Of a DNA stretch of 64,000 bases, positions 11,640 to 23,445 are shown piece after piece (position 1 is the first letter of the stretch; each line of letters opens with the position of its first letter). Below the pieces are notes generated by a model. It saw only the letters and a list, made by a program, of their open reading frames with translations, did no database searches and was not told the origin of the DNA. Origin of the DNA: Salminus brasiliensis (taxonomy: Eukaryota > Chordata > Actinopteri > Characiformes > Bryconidae); NCBI RefSeq assembly GCF_030463535.1, contig NC_132878.1:26865261-26929260 (forward strand), read 5' to 3'. A program made the position numbers and the translations under genes.

Positions 11640-11990
11640 TCCCCCAAGTATTCTCGGAAGAGGTGGGTCTTCAGTCTGTGTTGGAAGACAGGAAGTGACT
11701 CTGCCTTTTAGACACCCAAGGAAAGTTTGTTCCACCATGCCTGTCTTCCATGGATTTTAAGGGATGGCGGGTCGAGCCGAGCTGTACTTGAAACTCGAAG
11801 GGCTCTTGGTGCTGATCGGCTTTTGACCATTGCCATCAAGTACAGTGGGGCTGGTCCAGTCCTGGCTTTGCAGACCAGGGTCAAGGTTTTGAATCTGATG
11901 CGGGCTGCAGCTACAGGAAGCCAGTGAAGAGAACGCAGCAGTGGAGTGACATGGCTAAATTTAGAAACGTTGAGGTGAGGTTTGCTCAGT
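11640..11990. repeat. Unclassified dispersed fish repeat
   Basis: The stretch from GGAAGAGGTGGGTCTTCAGT to GCAGTGGAGTGACATGG is GC-richer than its surroundings and resembles a repeat seen widely in fish genomes. I cannot name the class. Short open frames within it have no recognisable domain. Confidence 0.45.
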
Positions 11991-12114
11991 GTAAACTTCT
12001 ACAGACTCACTCTGTTAACAGAGATTGTCTTTTAATGTTTGTGAGCACAACTCTGTACTTCACAAGATGAAGTCACAAAGCAAACAAGCTGCATTCTGTT
12101 AGCTGAACCACTGA

Positions 12115-12233
12115 GACTTCAGTCTGAACCCTGACTAAAGTCCAGCACCACTGAACTCAGATACAATCACCAACCCAGATACAAGCACCACACAGTGAAA
12201 GATACTTCTCCTGAAAGACCACTTGGTAAAATA
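12115..12233 (+). promoter_or_regulatory. 5' flank/5' UTR of C1q-like gene 2, shared with gene 3
   Basis: The 120 bases before the start codon align with 16160-16277 before C1q-like gene 3. Shared blocks include GAACCACTGAGACTT, AAAGTCCAGCA, CACTGAAC, and a CTGAAGGA/CTGAAAGA block just before TTGGTAAAA. C1q-like gene 1 lacks it. The block probably contains the transcription start and was inherited when genes 2 and 3 duplicated. Confidence 0.55.
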
Positions 12234-13889
12234 ATGACACAGTTTTTGAGAACGTCAGTTCTCTTTGCTTTGCTGTTGCTCTTATGTCTGTTACAGGGCA
12301 GCATTGGGGACACCCAGCCACAGGAGACGGAAGATTTGCCCAGCTTGTTTATTCAACGGGACATCACTGCTGAACTGAAGTTTCTGAGAGACCTGGTTAA
12401 TCAGCAAGGAATGATGTTGGTGGAGCTGCAGAAAATGAATACAGGTGTGTTTTCAGATGCTGTCTGCTCCAGTTAAGGTACTGAGTTGTTACTTATTCTA
12501 TTCTGTGTAAAAGCATCTTACAAGAAATGCAGTTTGGGTTTCCTTCCCATTTCCTCTTTAAATCAGTTCATCCAAGTACAAAACAAATATTTAGTAGCCA
12601 ATTGCTTCCAAAGCAGTTGCAAACAAACTACACTGATGTTACATTAGACTATAATATAAATAATATCTATAATAAAAAATATAAGGAGAGTAAGGTAACT
12701 AGCTGAAAAATGAAGTGAACATGAGCTTTGCAATTCAAGAGGTCTAGTGTCTTGTAGATGTGGAGCAGCAACCTGATAGTACAGTCTTGGTGTAAGCAAG
12801 GGTGTGAAGGGTGGGTGATGGGTATACAGATGTTGGGTTGTTAAACCATAGAGTGAAAAGCCAAGCTGGGTAACAGTTCTGGGGAAGAAAATGTTTTTGC
12901 ACTTTGTTTGTGCAGCTTTGGACAGTCCTGTAAGGTTGGCCTGGTGGTAGAAATGAGAAAGCAGGTCATATATAGGGTGGGATTGTTCTTTAGAGATGCT
13001 CATAGCTCTGGAGGCAGCTGTTCTTGCTTCATTGTGACCCCAGAATTCTTCTTAAAGGTTATCATGATTGATGAAAGTGTATTATCCTTTGAAAAATAAT
13101 TAGATTTATAGTATATTAAAGGTCTTACGAGGTCTGTGCCTTCATTTTACTGTGTCCAAGCACAAGCAAGTGAGCTGTCAGCTTTGAAGACTGAGGTGGA
13201 CAATCTAAGGAAGGAAAGTGCAGGTAAAACTCCTAGTTGTACAGATATGAGTCCAATGAGTAACAGAACCTAAAGGCTCTCCCGGCATTACAGGGAGACC
13301 AAAGGTGGCTTTCTCCGCTGGTCTAGGCCCACCTGCAGAACAGAGAGGTCCGTTTAACGTGGAGACAAATCTGATCTACAGTAAAGTCCTTACAAATATT
13401 GGAGGAGCCTACAACTCTCATACAGGTAAAGTTGTTAACACAGTCAGTAAAATAACAACAAATAAAAAGTGCACTGGATAATGGAAGATCCTGGAATTTT
13501 GGTAGACCCCCCCCTACATTGTCTGTGTTCTGTGTGTTCAGTGTTCAATCAGTCTGTCCCTATGGACATGTCTTAGCCTGTAATTTCTGTCTCTTACTGC
13601 AGGTGTCTTCACAGCTCCAGTCAGAGGGGTCTACTACATTCGATTCACATCCAGTGAGTACGGCAACAAGAACAACAACATGGGAGTGAACCTGTACAAA
13701 AATGGGCAGCATCTGATGCATTTGGGTGAAAATGGTGTTGATGGCATCGCTAAACATGTTTCAAGTGGGGTCACTCTGGAGCTGGCGGCAGGAGATGTCG
13801 TGTACACCCGCCTCCCAGCAAACTATGTGCTCTGGGATGGCACAGACCTCCGCACTTCTTTCAGTGGCTTCCTCATCTTTCCCATGTGA
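12234..13889 (+). CDS. Secreted C1q-domain protein (C1q-like gene 2)
   Basis: Four exons: 12234-12444, 13161-13223, 13294-13425 and 13603-13889. All junctions are GT-AG and phase 1, giving 230 aa. An in-frame ATG lies upstream at 12195, but the ATG at 12234 places the signal peptide ([19 protein letters not shown]) at the N-terminus and matches gene 3. Residues ~21-90 are a helical stalk ([18 protein letters not shown]; exon 2 adds [19 protein letters not shown]). The C1q domain covers ~95-230, starting [10 protein letters not shown] and ending [11 protein letters not shown]. It is closest to gene 1 in the last exon (MHLGEN, DGIAKH, YTRLP..NYVLWD) but to gene 3 in exon 1 and the 5' flank. That mosaic pattern suggests gene conversion or uneven selection. 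It lacks collagen repeats; a secreted oligomeric binding protein is the best guess. Confidence 0.9.
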
Positions 13890-14830
13890 AAGAAGAAAAG
13901 ATGAAGATGAAACCTGAAGGCAGTGGGTGTGCTGTTGCTTGTAATGAAAATGTGCAACCCAATACAATAATTAAGTATTAAGTATTATTAAGAATTAAGT
14001 ATTTGATTTTTTAATTTGGCTGAATCGTGAATTAATAACTTTTAAGCTCTCTGGACCAACAATGGGTCATTTGGGTATTTAAGGTGGTAGTAACTTCAGG
14101 CTCCTGCAGATGGCATTGTGCGAGGATGATTGGGCTATAAATACCTCCTGGGTGTGTGATGAGCTTCATAGATTAATAGGAGGTGGTACAGTGCAGTGAA
14201 TGCCTTGTTGGATGTGTGGAAAAAGTTAACTTTCAACATTTCAACTATTTACATAGTTAATGATCGGCAAAAAGTAGTGATTGCATTTGGGCGTGCCAAA
14301 GACCATATAGTAAAGAAAGTAGCTAAACCTTCAGGTGTGTCGAAGCACACAGTCATACAGGTCTTTCTAGCAAACCAGTTCTCTTTGAAAGTTATCTTGA
14401 TCTTCCAGACTTTTAACTGTAATTTATTAACTACATGAAGAACTGAGGAACCCACAACCTCACAAAACGTTCACTATTTTCTTTTAGACGTCTCCTGTTT
14501 TGTTTCTGCTGATTGATGAGACAAGGAGTTTTTTATAAAGCTTTGAAATTTGCATAATCAGGCTTTTCTGAAAGATGACTGTGAATAATAATATTATGTA
14601 CTGATCTAACAAGATAATTAAAGTCTGGGATCTTGACAAAAGTTTTTCACATATATATATATATTTCACACACACACACACACGCTTCATCCTTTATTAT
14701 TTTGAAGATTATCCTTTACTGCTGTGCTAATTTAAAGTTTGAGTCAGATGTGAGCATAAACCACCAATCACTGACATTTCAAATGTTGTACATCAAAGTA
14801 AATGTATGCAAGTAAATTTTGAGAAAACTT

Positions 14831-15185
14831 ATGAATTGAAAATAGCAGATATTTAATGATACATTCTTAGACACATAGAACTTAACACTAAATCTATTTT
14901 CAGATTTCAGTCAAAACTTTCTGTTTTGGTAGAAAATAAAACATGTTTTTGGTTGTAAATAAAGTGATTTAAAATCTACACTGTGAATTTCCTTTTTTTA
15001 TATTTAAAAAAAAAAATTGAAATGCTTGAACAGCGTGGTGATGCCACACCAAGAAAGGGGTGTCTGTGGACTGCTGGATATACTGGGGCACACGCAAAAT
15101 TAAGGGAAGCACAGGTCAACCTCTTTGTTGATCTTTTTTTTTTTTTTATTAAATACACTAACCTGGAAAGGTTGTCTTAACCAAG
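14831..15185. repeat. Local repeat, copy A
   Basis: The block around TTTCAGTCAAAACTTTCTGT, AAAACATGTTTTTGG and the GGACTGCTGGATATACTG segment recurs at 17203-17500 inside intron 1 of C1q-like gene 3, same orientation and much the same order, with indels. It has no coding potential. It could be a transposon relic or a segment moved during tandem duplication. Confidence 0.65.
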
Positions 15186-16159
15186 CACAGTATTTTGGTT
15201 TTGTGTTTGTGAATTTTAAGGGAAAAAAAGAAAAAAACAACCACATATTTTTATACTAGGCCGAGGTGGACAAGTTAGAATATTGCTAAAACCATTTTTT
15301 TTCATATAAACTATGACATATCAAGCCATAAGTCAGATAATTTTTTATCAGTTGACAAGGGTGGCCGGTGACTGGCCCTACAGATGCTCTCATCATGACC
15401 CACAACTTTGCTTTTTTTTGCAGAATTTTTGAAATTGCGCATAACATTTGTGCAATATTCAAAATGGAAACCCTGCTAATGGTAAACTCTCCTTTGTGTC
15501 TATTTAGATATGCAGACATGCGTACGTCATATGTTTGTTCAGTTGTTGTATCATGTTTGTTCAGTTAAGTCCAGTTAGACAACAAAGGCTTACAAAATGA
15601 GCAGTTCTTATAAATGAGCAATTCTATAAACTTGGCTGTACATGGCAGTTGAATGATACAGGCATGGATGTGTTCCTTCAAGGTTGTTGTACAAATATAA
15701 TTTACAAAATCAACTATGGTGATTTAGCTTATCTAGTAGCATGCCACACACAAAAGCCTGAAATATTCACAAAGCCTTATGATATCACTTGAATTCGTGG
15801 TGTCCATTGATGATCCTGAAAGACCTTTTCTCAAAGTTCTCCCTCCCTAATTTATATGAGATTGTTTCCATGAATGACATGGGCTTCTGCTGTAAATCAG
15901 AAGTATATCTGATGTACGTCCCACCATTGCTATACTTAGTGGGAACTTTTAGTGTATTCCTGTCCTCTCAGAAAATTACACACATGAATGAAGATACTAA
16001 TGAGTGTGTTCAAGAGTAAGGCAGTCATCAGATCACGTCTATCTGTATCTCATCTTCTTCCCTCTTGTCCTGCTCAGTTCTGGGAACCAGCATTTAAAAA
16101 AATCCACCCTTGAGTCACAAAGTGTCACTGTTACGTTAGTCTCTGGTGCCGCTTTGATC

Positions 16160-16277
16160 GAACCACTGAGACTTACACCTGATCAAAGTCCAGCAACACT
16201 GAACCTTGACATGAATGCCGAATTTAAGCACTGAACAGCGAGAGACCCTCTACCTGAAGGATCATTTGGTAAAAAAG
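16160..16277 (+). promoter_or_regulatory. 5' flank/5' UTR of C1q-like gene 3
   Basis: This is the counterpart of 12115-12233 (see that entry). The shared segment ends directly at the start codons of both genes, which also supports the chosen starts. Confidence 0.55.
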
Positions 16278-18638
16278 ATGAGCACCATGGTTGTTTTCCT
16301 GCTGCTGCTTCTGATTCTCTTACAGGACAGCACTGGGGACACTCATCAACAGGAGACCGAAAGTCTGTCCAGCCTCTTTGTCCAACGAGACATTTCTGCT
16401 GAGCTGAAGAGTCTGAGTGACCTGCTTAATCAGCAAGGAACAGCATTAGAGGAGCTGAAGACAGAGTTGCTGAAGATGAAGAAAGAGAATGCAGGTTTGT
16501 GACTGATTTGAGAAAGCTTCCAATTCCAGTTACTTTCTATGTAATTTTTTTTAGCACCCATTGAAGACACAGTAATGAGCCCAGAGGATATCTAAGATAC
16601 CTGGCTAAATGCAAATGAGCAATGATATTTCACTTATAAATTAAGTGAGGGTTCTGTGGTACATTGAAAAAATCTAATATTATAGTATTGTTGCACTTCT
16701 TAATTGACTCAACCTTTTACTGATAAACTCTGCTAGTATCTAAATTTGACTTTACAGAACAAGCTACTCTGTTGTGTTAAATAATAAAGGAAAATTAACC
16801 CAACTAATAACCTTGTGATTAATAAATCTAATTAAACATCAAATAAATCAAACTCAGAAATGTATATTAGACAGATAACACTAAAGTAGAGCCTACATTG
16901 TGCAAACTTAAAAAGCCTGTTGTAATCAGATGCTTAAGATTTTGGAAATGTTAATGACTAGAGCCTAATCTCAAATGTCAAAACTGTCAAAAGGCTTTCA
17001 TTTGTTGTCCTTTAATAATCATCCTGTGCTCAACACATACACACATAGTTCTGGATGGTATGTGGAGGGTGTCTGAAACTGAAGGTACCAGACCTGATGT
17101 CTTGCTGCCCATGCTGTCTCGCAAGTCAGTGTTTTAGAAGGCAGTGTAGTGATGAAGGTCTCTGCAACCTCCTCCTTAAGAATCCTGTCTGAGTAGGAAG
17201 CATTTAATGACACATTCTTAGACACATAGAACTTAACTATTTTCTATTTATTTGACTGAAATCTATTTTTAGATTTCAGTCAAAACTTTCTGTTTTTGGT
17301 AGAAAATAAAACATGTTTTTGGTTGTAAATAAAGTGATTCAAAATCTACACTGTGAATTGGGGTGTCTGGACTGCTGGATATACTGAGGCACACACAAAA
17401 TTAAGGGGAGCACAGGCCAACCTCTTTGCTGATCTTTTTTTTTTTATATAAAATACATTAACCAGGAAAGGTTGCCTCAACCAAGCACCAAGTTTTTGTG
17501 TTTGTGAATCCCGTCTGAGTAGGCAGCATTTCCAATGTTTCAGACATAGTTGTTCATCCAGCTTGCTAGCGTTAGATCTCTAGCATCTCTACATCATTAG
17601 CTACAGGGTTTCTTTATCATCATTTCTTTATCAAATGGTGTAGGACAGCTAATGCAGTTGTAAAGCAGGGAGTAGGAATCACCAGTTGCTCCAGGTCTTC
17701 TTCTGCTGTGCATAATATTTGACAGTTGGTCAGAAGCAGATTCTAAACAGAAAAAAACATTAAAGTTTACTTTCCTACATTGTAGCACAAGAAACAGAGC
17801 TCTCTGCAATGAAGACCAGACTAGCTGTCAGCGAGCAAGAGGTGGAATACCTGAAGAAGGAAAATGCAGGTAACAGAAACCACAGCATTTCTGACAGTAT
17901 CCCAAATTGTAGCTGCATTATTATTATTTGCTTTTATTGCTCAATGTTACATTAACAGGTCTGGACAACAGGTTAACTGCTAGCGAGAATGCCACAAAAG
18001 AGCTCAAGAAAGAGAATGCAGGTGAGATGAATTCTATACCCTCGATATCACAGATACATTTATGACTTCTTATTTTTTTATTAACTGACTATTTGGGGAC
18101 TGTTACTTATTAACTGTGTGGCTTCAGAGAGGCCAAAGGTGGCGTTTTCAGCTGCTCTGACTGATTCCGGAACAGTGGGACCCTTTAGTGTTCAGACTAA
18201 ACTGGTCTTCACTAAAGTCTTCACAAATGTTGGCAACGCCTATAACTCTGCCACAGGTACAGTAATCCCAGATATTACAAATCTTAACAAATTTATCTTA
18301 ACAAAACAGAATAGCACTTTTTCATTCACTTTTGGCATGTTTTTTTCATTGTAGGAGTTTTCACGGCTCCAGTGAAGGGCATCTACTATTTCAGATTCAC
18401 AGCTCTCGGCTACCTGCGCTCCAATGCAATGTCTGTTAATTTACATAAGAATCAGCAAACACTTATGCACATTGGTGCGTATAACAGTCATGGGTACCAT
18501 GAGTTTATAAGCAGTGGCATCACTCTGGAGCTGGAGGTGGGAGATGTGGTTTTCACCAGTCTTTCTGCAACCTACAAACTGTTTGATAACTCAAACAACT
18601 CGACTACCTTCACTGGCTTCCTTCTTTACCCTGTATAA
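16278..18638 (+). CDS. Secreted C1q-domain protein (C1q-like gene 3)
   Basis: Five exons: 16278-16494, 17786-17869, 17959-18021, 18128-18256 and 18355-18638. All junctions are GT-AG and phase 1, and together they give 258 aa. The signal peptide is VVFLLLLLILLQDSTG. The stalk is longer than in its neighbours: exon 2 (28 residues) and an extra exon 3 (21 residues) each end KKENAG, so one coiled-coil exon has been duplicated or gained. The C1q domain (~124-258) starts [10 protein letters not shown] and ends TTFTGFLLYPV. In the domain's second half it differs from genes 1 and 2 (HIGAYNSHGYHEF instead of HLGENxxDGIAKH), the likely ligand-facing loops. Start choice follows the signal peptide and alignment with gene 2; an upstream ATG at 16215 is in frame but probably in the 5' UTR. 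Confidence 0.9.
17203..17500. repeat. Local repeat, copy B
   Basis: This is the copy of 14831-15185 that lies in intron 1 of C1q-like gene 3. Confidence 0.65.
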
Positions 18639-18972
18639 GAGCTATTTCCATTACAATGAACTAGCTCTTAGATCACAGATCTCATATGGAACAGATCATT
18701 CTGATTTTTTTTGTGGAGGCTGCTTGAGCGCTTTCAGTTGATCATGCATAGCTGATCACAAAACTTCTGGCCAAAGCCCATTGCTCTTTTCCAGATGCAA
18801 ATATTTTAAAGCATTGACTGGCCTGAATCAGGTTGTTGAAACCATTAAAGACTTGGGACTGGACTGAGAATATCTGTCCTCTAATATACATATTATACAA
18901 ATAACAGAACAGAATCTAAAGTAATGTATGATAACTGTAAGCTGTAAGCCCATATCAGTGCTGGAAATACTC

Positions 18973-18978
18973 AATAAA
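18973..18978 (+). terminator. Poly(A) signal of C1q-like gene 3
   Basis: AATAAA lies 335 bases after the stop codon. Confidence 0.65.
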
Positions 18979-19549
18979 CCTTAACTTATTTCCCACTACC
19001 AAGCATGTTTTTTTTTTCATTGTAATGCAACGTCATTGTACCTTTATTTGGGAAATCTGGGTATATATTTGGACTAAAGCTGGATTGTAGGGCTGGATTG
19101 AACCCAAAAGGAGTAGGCATGTTTGGCGTAAATCTTTGTCAGCAGCTGGATGAAAAAATCAGATCTATGCAGACCTTTATTCCTAAAGAGTACTACAGGT
19201 AGAATTCCTATTCTACATGAACTATCAACTATCAATACTATTTTCATTACCCACACTTTTTCTAAAATTGCATTTCTGTCCTTATGTTCTGAAAGATCAG
19301 GCTAGTTCTTTACATGCCTGCAGTCATATGGAAAGACAAACGGTAGAATTTACTATTTGGGGATTTCTATTTTATTACTACTTTTTTGCTCATCTTATCT
19401 TCACTGTCTGTAGATCTCACCTGGCTCATGTTCTCTCTCCTCTTCTGTGGTTTCTCCATCCTGCTCTCTCACTTTACAATCAGAAACATCAGATTTACAC
19501 AATTATCTTTCCTTAAAGGTAATGATCAGACAGTTTTTTCTTTTACAGT

Positions 19550-19860
19550 TCAATTCAATTCTAATTTATCTATATAGCATTTTTAACAATATACACTGTC
19601 ACAAGGCAGCTTTACAGAGATTAAGGTCCAAGCCCTAATATGAACCAGCCAATACCGAACGTCCTCAGATCAGAAAGGTGAAACCTTCAGAGGAATCAAG
19701 ACTTAAAAGGAGAACCCATCCTCCCCCGGTTAAACACTGCTTGTAAAGGTCTCCCAGGGGGTTGCTATGGTGTTACTATGGTATAGCTGTTGGGTGCTAA
19801 GCCATTGCTAGGTGGTTGCTAAGGTGTTGCTATGGTATAGGGTGCCAAAACTTTTGCCCA
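19550..19860. repeat. Dispersed repeat plus GTTGCTA-type minisatellite
   Basis: At 19550-19730 is a widespread otophysan-type repeat (ATCTATATAGCATTTTTAAC ... AGGCAGCTTTACAGA). At 19740-19850 follow degenerate copies of GGTTGCTAAGGTGTTGCTATGG. The same short motif recurs in inverse orientation at 28420-28720 and in direct orientation around 60110-60760. Confidence 0.55.
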
Positions 19861-21090
19861 ATAGATGGTTGGTCCAAAAGCTCAAAACTCATGGATTTGT
19901 TTGCTGCTTTGCCATTTTTCTAGTTTAGGTGTGTTTACTGTATTTAACGGCTGGTCACTGCAGTATTATCTAGAGTAGTTATATATGAGTTATGTTACAC
20001 AAACAAGAGAATGTAGTGTTAAGTGAACCAAACCTTAGCCTGCACATATAAGACCCCATGTTTGTCACCAACTAATTGATTAATCTATTAATAACGAACT
20101 ACTGGCATAATAAGTAATAATTTAATAAATAATACTGGCATTACCTGGGCATTATAATGTCCCTCTATGCTAAAGTGTGACCTGGAGTACAACACTGTGC
20201 GTTGTGCTCCATCAGAGGGCAGCATTATGTTAACATATCACAATAAGGCACAATAAGCTCACTTAACATCTTTGGACTCACCCACCTGTGTTAGACCTGC
20301 ATTCTGAGATGTTCACTGACCTTCTCAACGAGATCACATATAATCTGTGAGTGATACTCGGAGGAAGCGTCTGCTTGACTCACTTCCATGGTTAATATCA
20401 CCACCCAGGCCTTTACTGGAACAGTACATTCTTTATTTCTTTTCTAACAGTATTTATTCATTACTGTTTGTGTGTGTGTAATGTGTGTTTTGTTGAATTT
20501 GGGGTAATTCTGAATATGTATTTCCAATACCGGCATTTTCTTATATCTCAAGCCTCCATGCACATGAAGTCAGCATGTCTGCAAGTCCTGAGAAGGTCAG
20601 ATATTTAGACTGGGCGCATCCTTTAGTTTACATTATTTGTTGTTGTACTGCAAATGTTATAACATTTGTGTGTGTGTGAGTCAGTGTGTGCATCTAATGT
20701 TTCACTGATTCATGCTGCCTACCCATGCTTGACCAGCTGCAGCTACGGTGACCTCTGACCTTAGGTCTTCTGTCTCTGCCAGTTCATGCTAGTAATATGA
20801 ACCCTTATAAACAGCATGGAACCATTTCCTGTTTTTGACATCTGTCCTAACGAGTTCTAACAAGTTCAACATGTGACAGTATCTCACACACTGGCTTTAG
20901 TCACCGCGGTTTCAAATGTTCTAAACTGGTCAACAACAACAACAACAACAACAAAAAATGCAACGTACCCCTCTACAAACACACACAGTACATCTGTAGC
21001 CTAATGGTCATTATTGATTTGCATGCTGAATGGTCTGCCATTCTTGTTAGTTGTCATTTCGTCAAGTCCCACATGGCAATCACACCTGCC
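19861..21090. other. Gene-free stretch
   Basis: No coding exon is recognisable. A CAA trinucleotide run sits at 20931-20953 and TG runs near 20470 and 20670. Between about 20200 and 20420 the sequence is less repetitive and could be worth a conservation check, but nothing specific was seen. Confidence 0.4.
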
Positions 21091-21097
21091 TTGTTCT

Positions 21098-21178
21098 TCC
21101 ACTCACTGGCCACTTTATAAGAAACACCTGCTTTGTACATTCACTCACTGGCCACTTTTATTAGAAACACCTACCTTG
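21098..21178. repeat. Short repeat, ACTCACTGGCCACTTT type
   Basis: Two copies of ACTCACTGGCCACTTT...AGAAACACCT occur. The motif is also tandem at 45822-45970 and inverted at 32190-32390, so one repeat family is seeded across the window. Confidence 0.7.
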
Positions 21179-22079
21179 GTTATAAATTCATGTTAGAAAT
21201 ACTTTATTACTAAATAAATAGCCATTCAAAATATTATTTATTACAAATAAAAAACAGTATGTACCATAATCATTATGAATTACATTTGAATTCCATCATG
21301 TTTTAAATATTAATATTTTGCTACTCTGGCCTGTTCTCCAACCCAAGCTTTCAATCTTTCAATCTGCTCCAATAGAATTATAAAAAGTGATCAATTAAAA
21401 CATATTTAAAGTTAAGGATAAAAAAGACTATAATAATAAGTATAATATAGTATCATTTGCTTATATAACTATACATCTTTTACATAATTTCGAACATTAT
21501 ATGACTATTCCAAACAGTACCATCATTACTGCAACAGCCTGTGATTTCTAAGGATGGAACCATGGAAACACAGCTGACAGGTGAGCACACATCAGCCATG
21601 AAAGAAGAGTGACATTATGATGTCTGGAAAGGTAAGACATTTATTCAGCATCATTGCAATTAAGGTTGTAACAGCAATATTTAACTATAAAAAATATTAT
21701 TTACATTACTGATCTGTATTTAAAGAGAATCCTATACTAGCCATCGAATAGTGTTAAGAAATCTATGACCCAGGGTCCTTTTTCTTGAGAAAGGCAATCA
21801 TTGTCATTACTTTTTTTTTCTTTTCTTTTTTTTTTTTTTTTTTTAATTATCTTTAATAATCAATAGAAAAAATGTTTTACAATATAAACATACAGGACAA
21901 CATTACATATATATGCTCAAGATTCTTTTCAAATTTAAAAGTCCAAAAAGTCCCATGCAGCATCTTTATGTTTAAGTCTAGAGTCTTCTCAGTTCCATCA
22001 TGATTTGTTTAAAAACACATTCACTTGAGACAAACTGATGATCAATAGTCATGCGACATCTTGTTTTCCACAGTTTATG

Positions 22080-22440
22080 CTTTAAGATAAGATAAGATAA
22101 TCCTTTATTAGTCCCGCAGTGGAGAAATTCTCAATACATAATATTAACCAAGAAATTTATTTTTCTGATTCTGAGAGAGAATTATTAAAAAACAAAAGAC
22201 AATCATTTTAAAAGTAATTTGACATGTAAGGTTGATCTCTTTTAGTTTATTCCAAACTTGTTTAGATCTATAACATTCAAGAAGAAAATGCTCTAAGGTT
22301 TCTTCGTTATCATATTTGGGCATTGGACACATCTTTTTTAGAGTCAAAGGTCCAGTTAATATTAAGTAATTCATACTTATTTATAAAATCTGAATATATT
22401 ATTTTATAATATGGTATTTTAGATCATTGTCATTACCGCA
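22080..22440 (-). mobile_element. LINE fragment, L1/Tx1-like C-terminus with tail
   Basis: On the minus strand codons from 22374 to 22144 encode CPMPKYDNEETLEHFLLECYRS followed by QVWNKL, the C-terminal cysteine/histidine motif (C..C..E..H.L.EC....W) found after reverse transcriptase in L1/Tx1-type and similar LINEs; the second Cys appears lost. The 3' end at 22080-22130 is CGGGACTAATAAAGGATTAT followed by CTTAT repeats on the minus strand. The copy is heavily truncated at its 5' end. Confidence 0.6.
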
Positions 22441-23056
22441 ACATGGAATTACCAACTGGTTGTGATGCTAATGACACCTGGTAATGGTTTACCAAAATCT
22501 GTATCGCCAAATAAATAAAAATAAATAAAGTAAATAAAGTTCAGTCGTGCCTATTGTTAATATATTTAATATGTAAACACTTGATGTCTTGATGGAACAA
22601 AATTCTTGTTTCTATAATTTTTTAAAACTTTAAAACTCACTGATTTTAGAATTACCCAAACATGAAGTCAAATACAGGGAAAATTGCTCTTTTGTACTTT
22701 AGACACCAAACATGTCCCAGTTTGTTGGTTTAGCACTGCATAACTGTTATTTTTCACTTAGCCGTCTTTTTTAATTACAATGACAAATAACATCGATTCT
22801 AAATACACTCGGTTTGTCCAGGCTTATTATCTGCAGAGGGAAACATGCTTCAGATAAGAGACATTACTCAAAGACCCGGGCTAGTGCAGAAGTTTGATGA
22901 CCAACTCAGCTCAGTATATTTGTCATTTGGGTTTCAGGTTTGTTGTTAAAGAGAGTGCTGGGGAGTGTATTTTTAGCTCCCTGTTTTAAGCTAATTGTAT
23001 GTTTACTGCTAAGCTTGATACTGCTAAGTGATCTGATGTCTCTCGCCTTGTATATC

Positions 23057-23445
23057 TGGTTCAGATAATAATGAAATATGTCATTTTCATCTTACAAGCA
23101 CTAATGTGGGATGAAATGATGGAGACAGTGTTGTTTTTCTTTCCCATGAACTCCAAGTGAATGTGAAATGGCTTCGGATAAGTTGACTTGAGTACACCAC
23201 AAAAGTCCTGGTTAAGTGGAGCAGAACGAGCTTCTGCACTCCATAAGCTGTTAAAAAGGGTTATTTAATGGTTCTTTGCAGAAGGAAATGTTTCTATATA
23301 GATCCATGGCAATTATAAATATCTGGATGCTTAAATTGTTCTTTGCCTGGTTAAACTCGGTAAAGAAGTTGTTGGCTGAGTGGTTGCTCAGGGGGAAGAA
23401 CATGCTACACTCTTAAAAAAGGAGACATAGGCAAACACAGCCTTG
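23057..23445. repeat. Local direct duplication, copy A
   Basis: About 390 bp align with 24413-24757 in the same orientation. Shared blocks include CTAATGTGGGATGAAATGAT, ATAAGTTGACTTGAGT, and the end block CTCTTAAAAAAGGAGACATA with GGCAAACACAGCCTTG. No open frame is preserved. Confidence 0.75.

Noticed and set aside
14196-14438. Open frame with a helix-turn-helix-like GVSKHTVIQV segment
   Set aside because: It may be a relic of a Tc1-like transposase, but no termini, catalytic motif or longer similarity was visible, so it is not listed as a feature.
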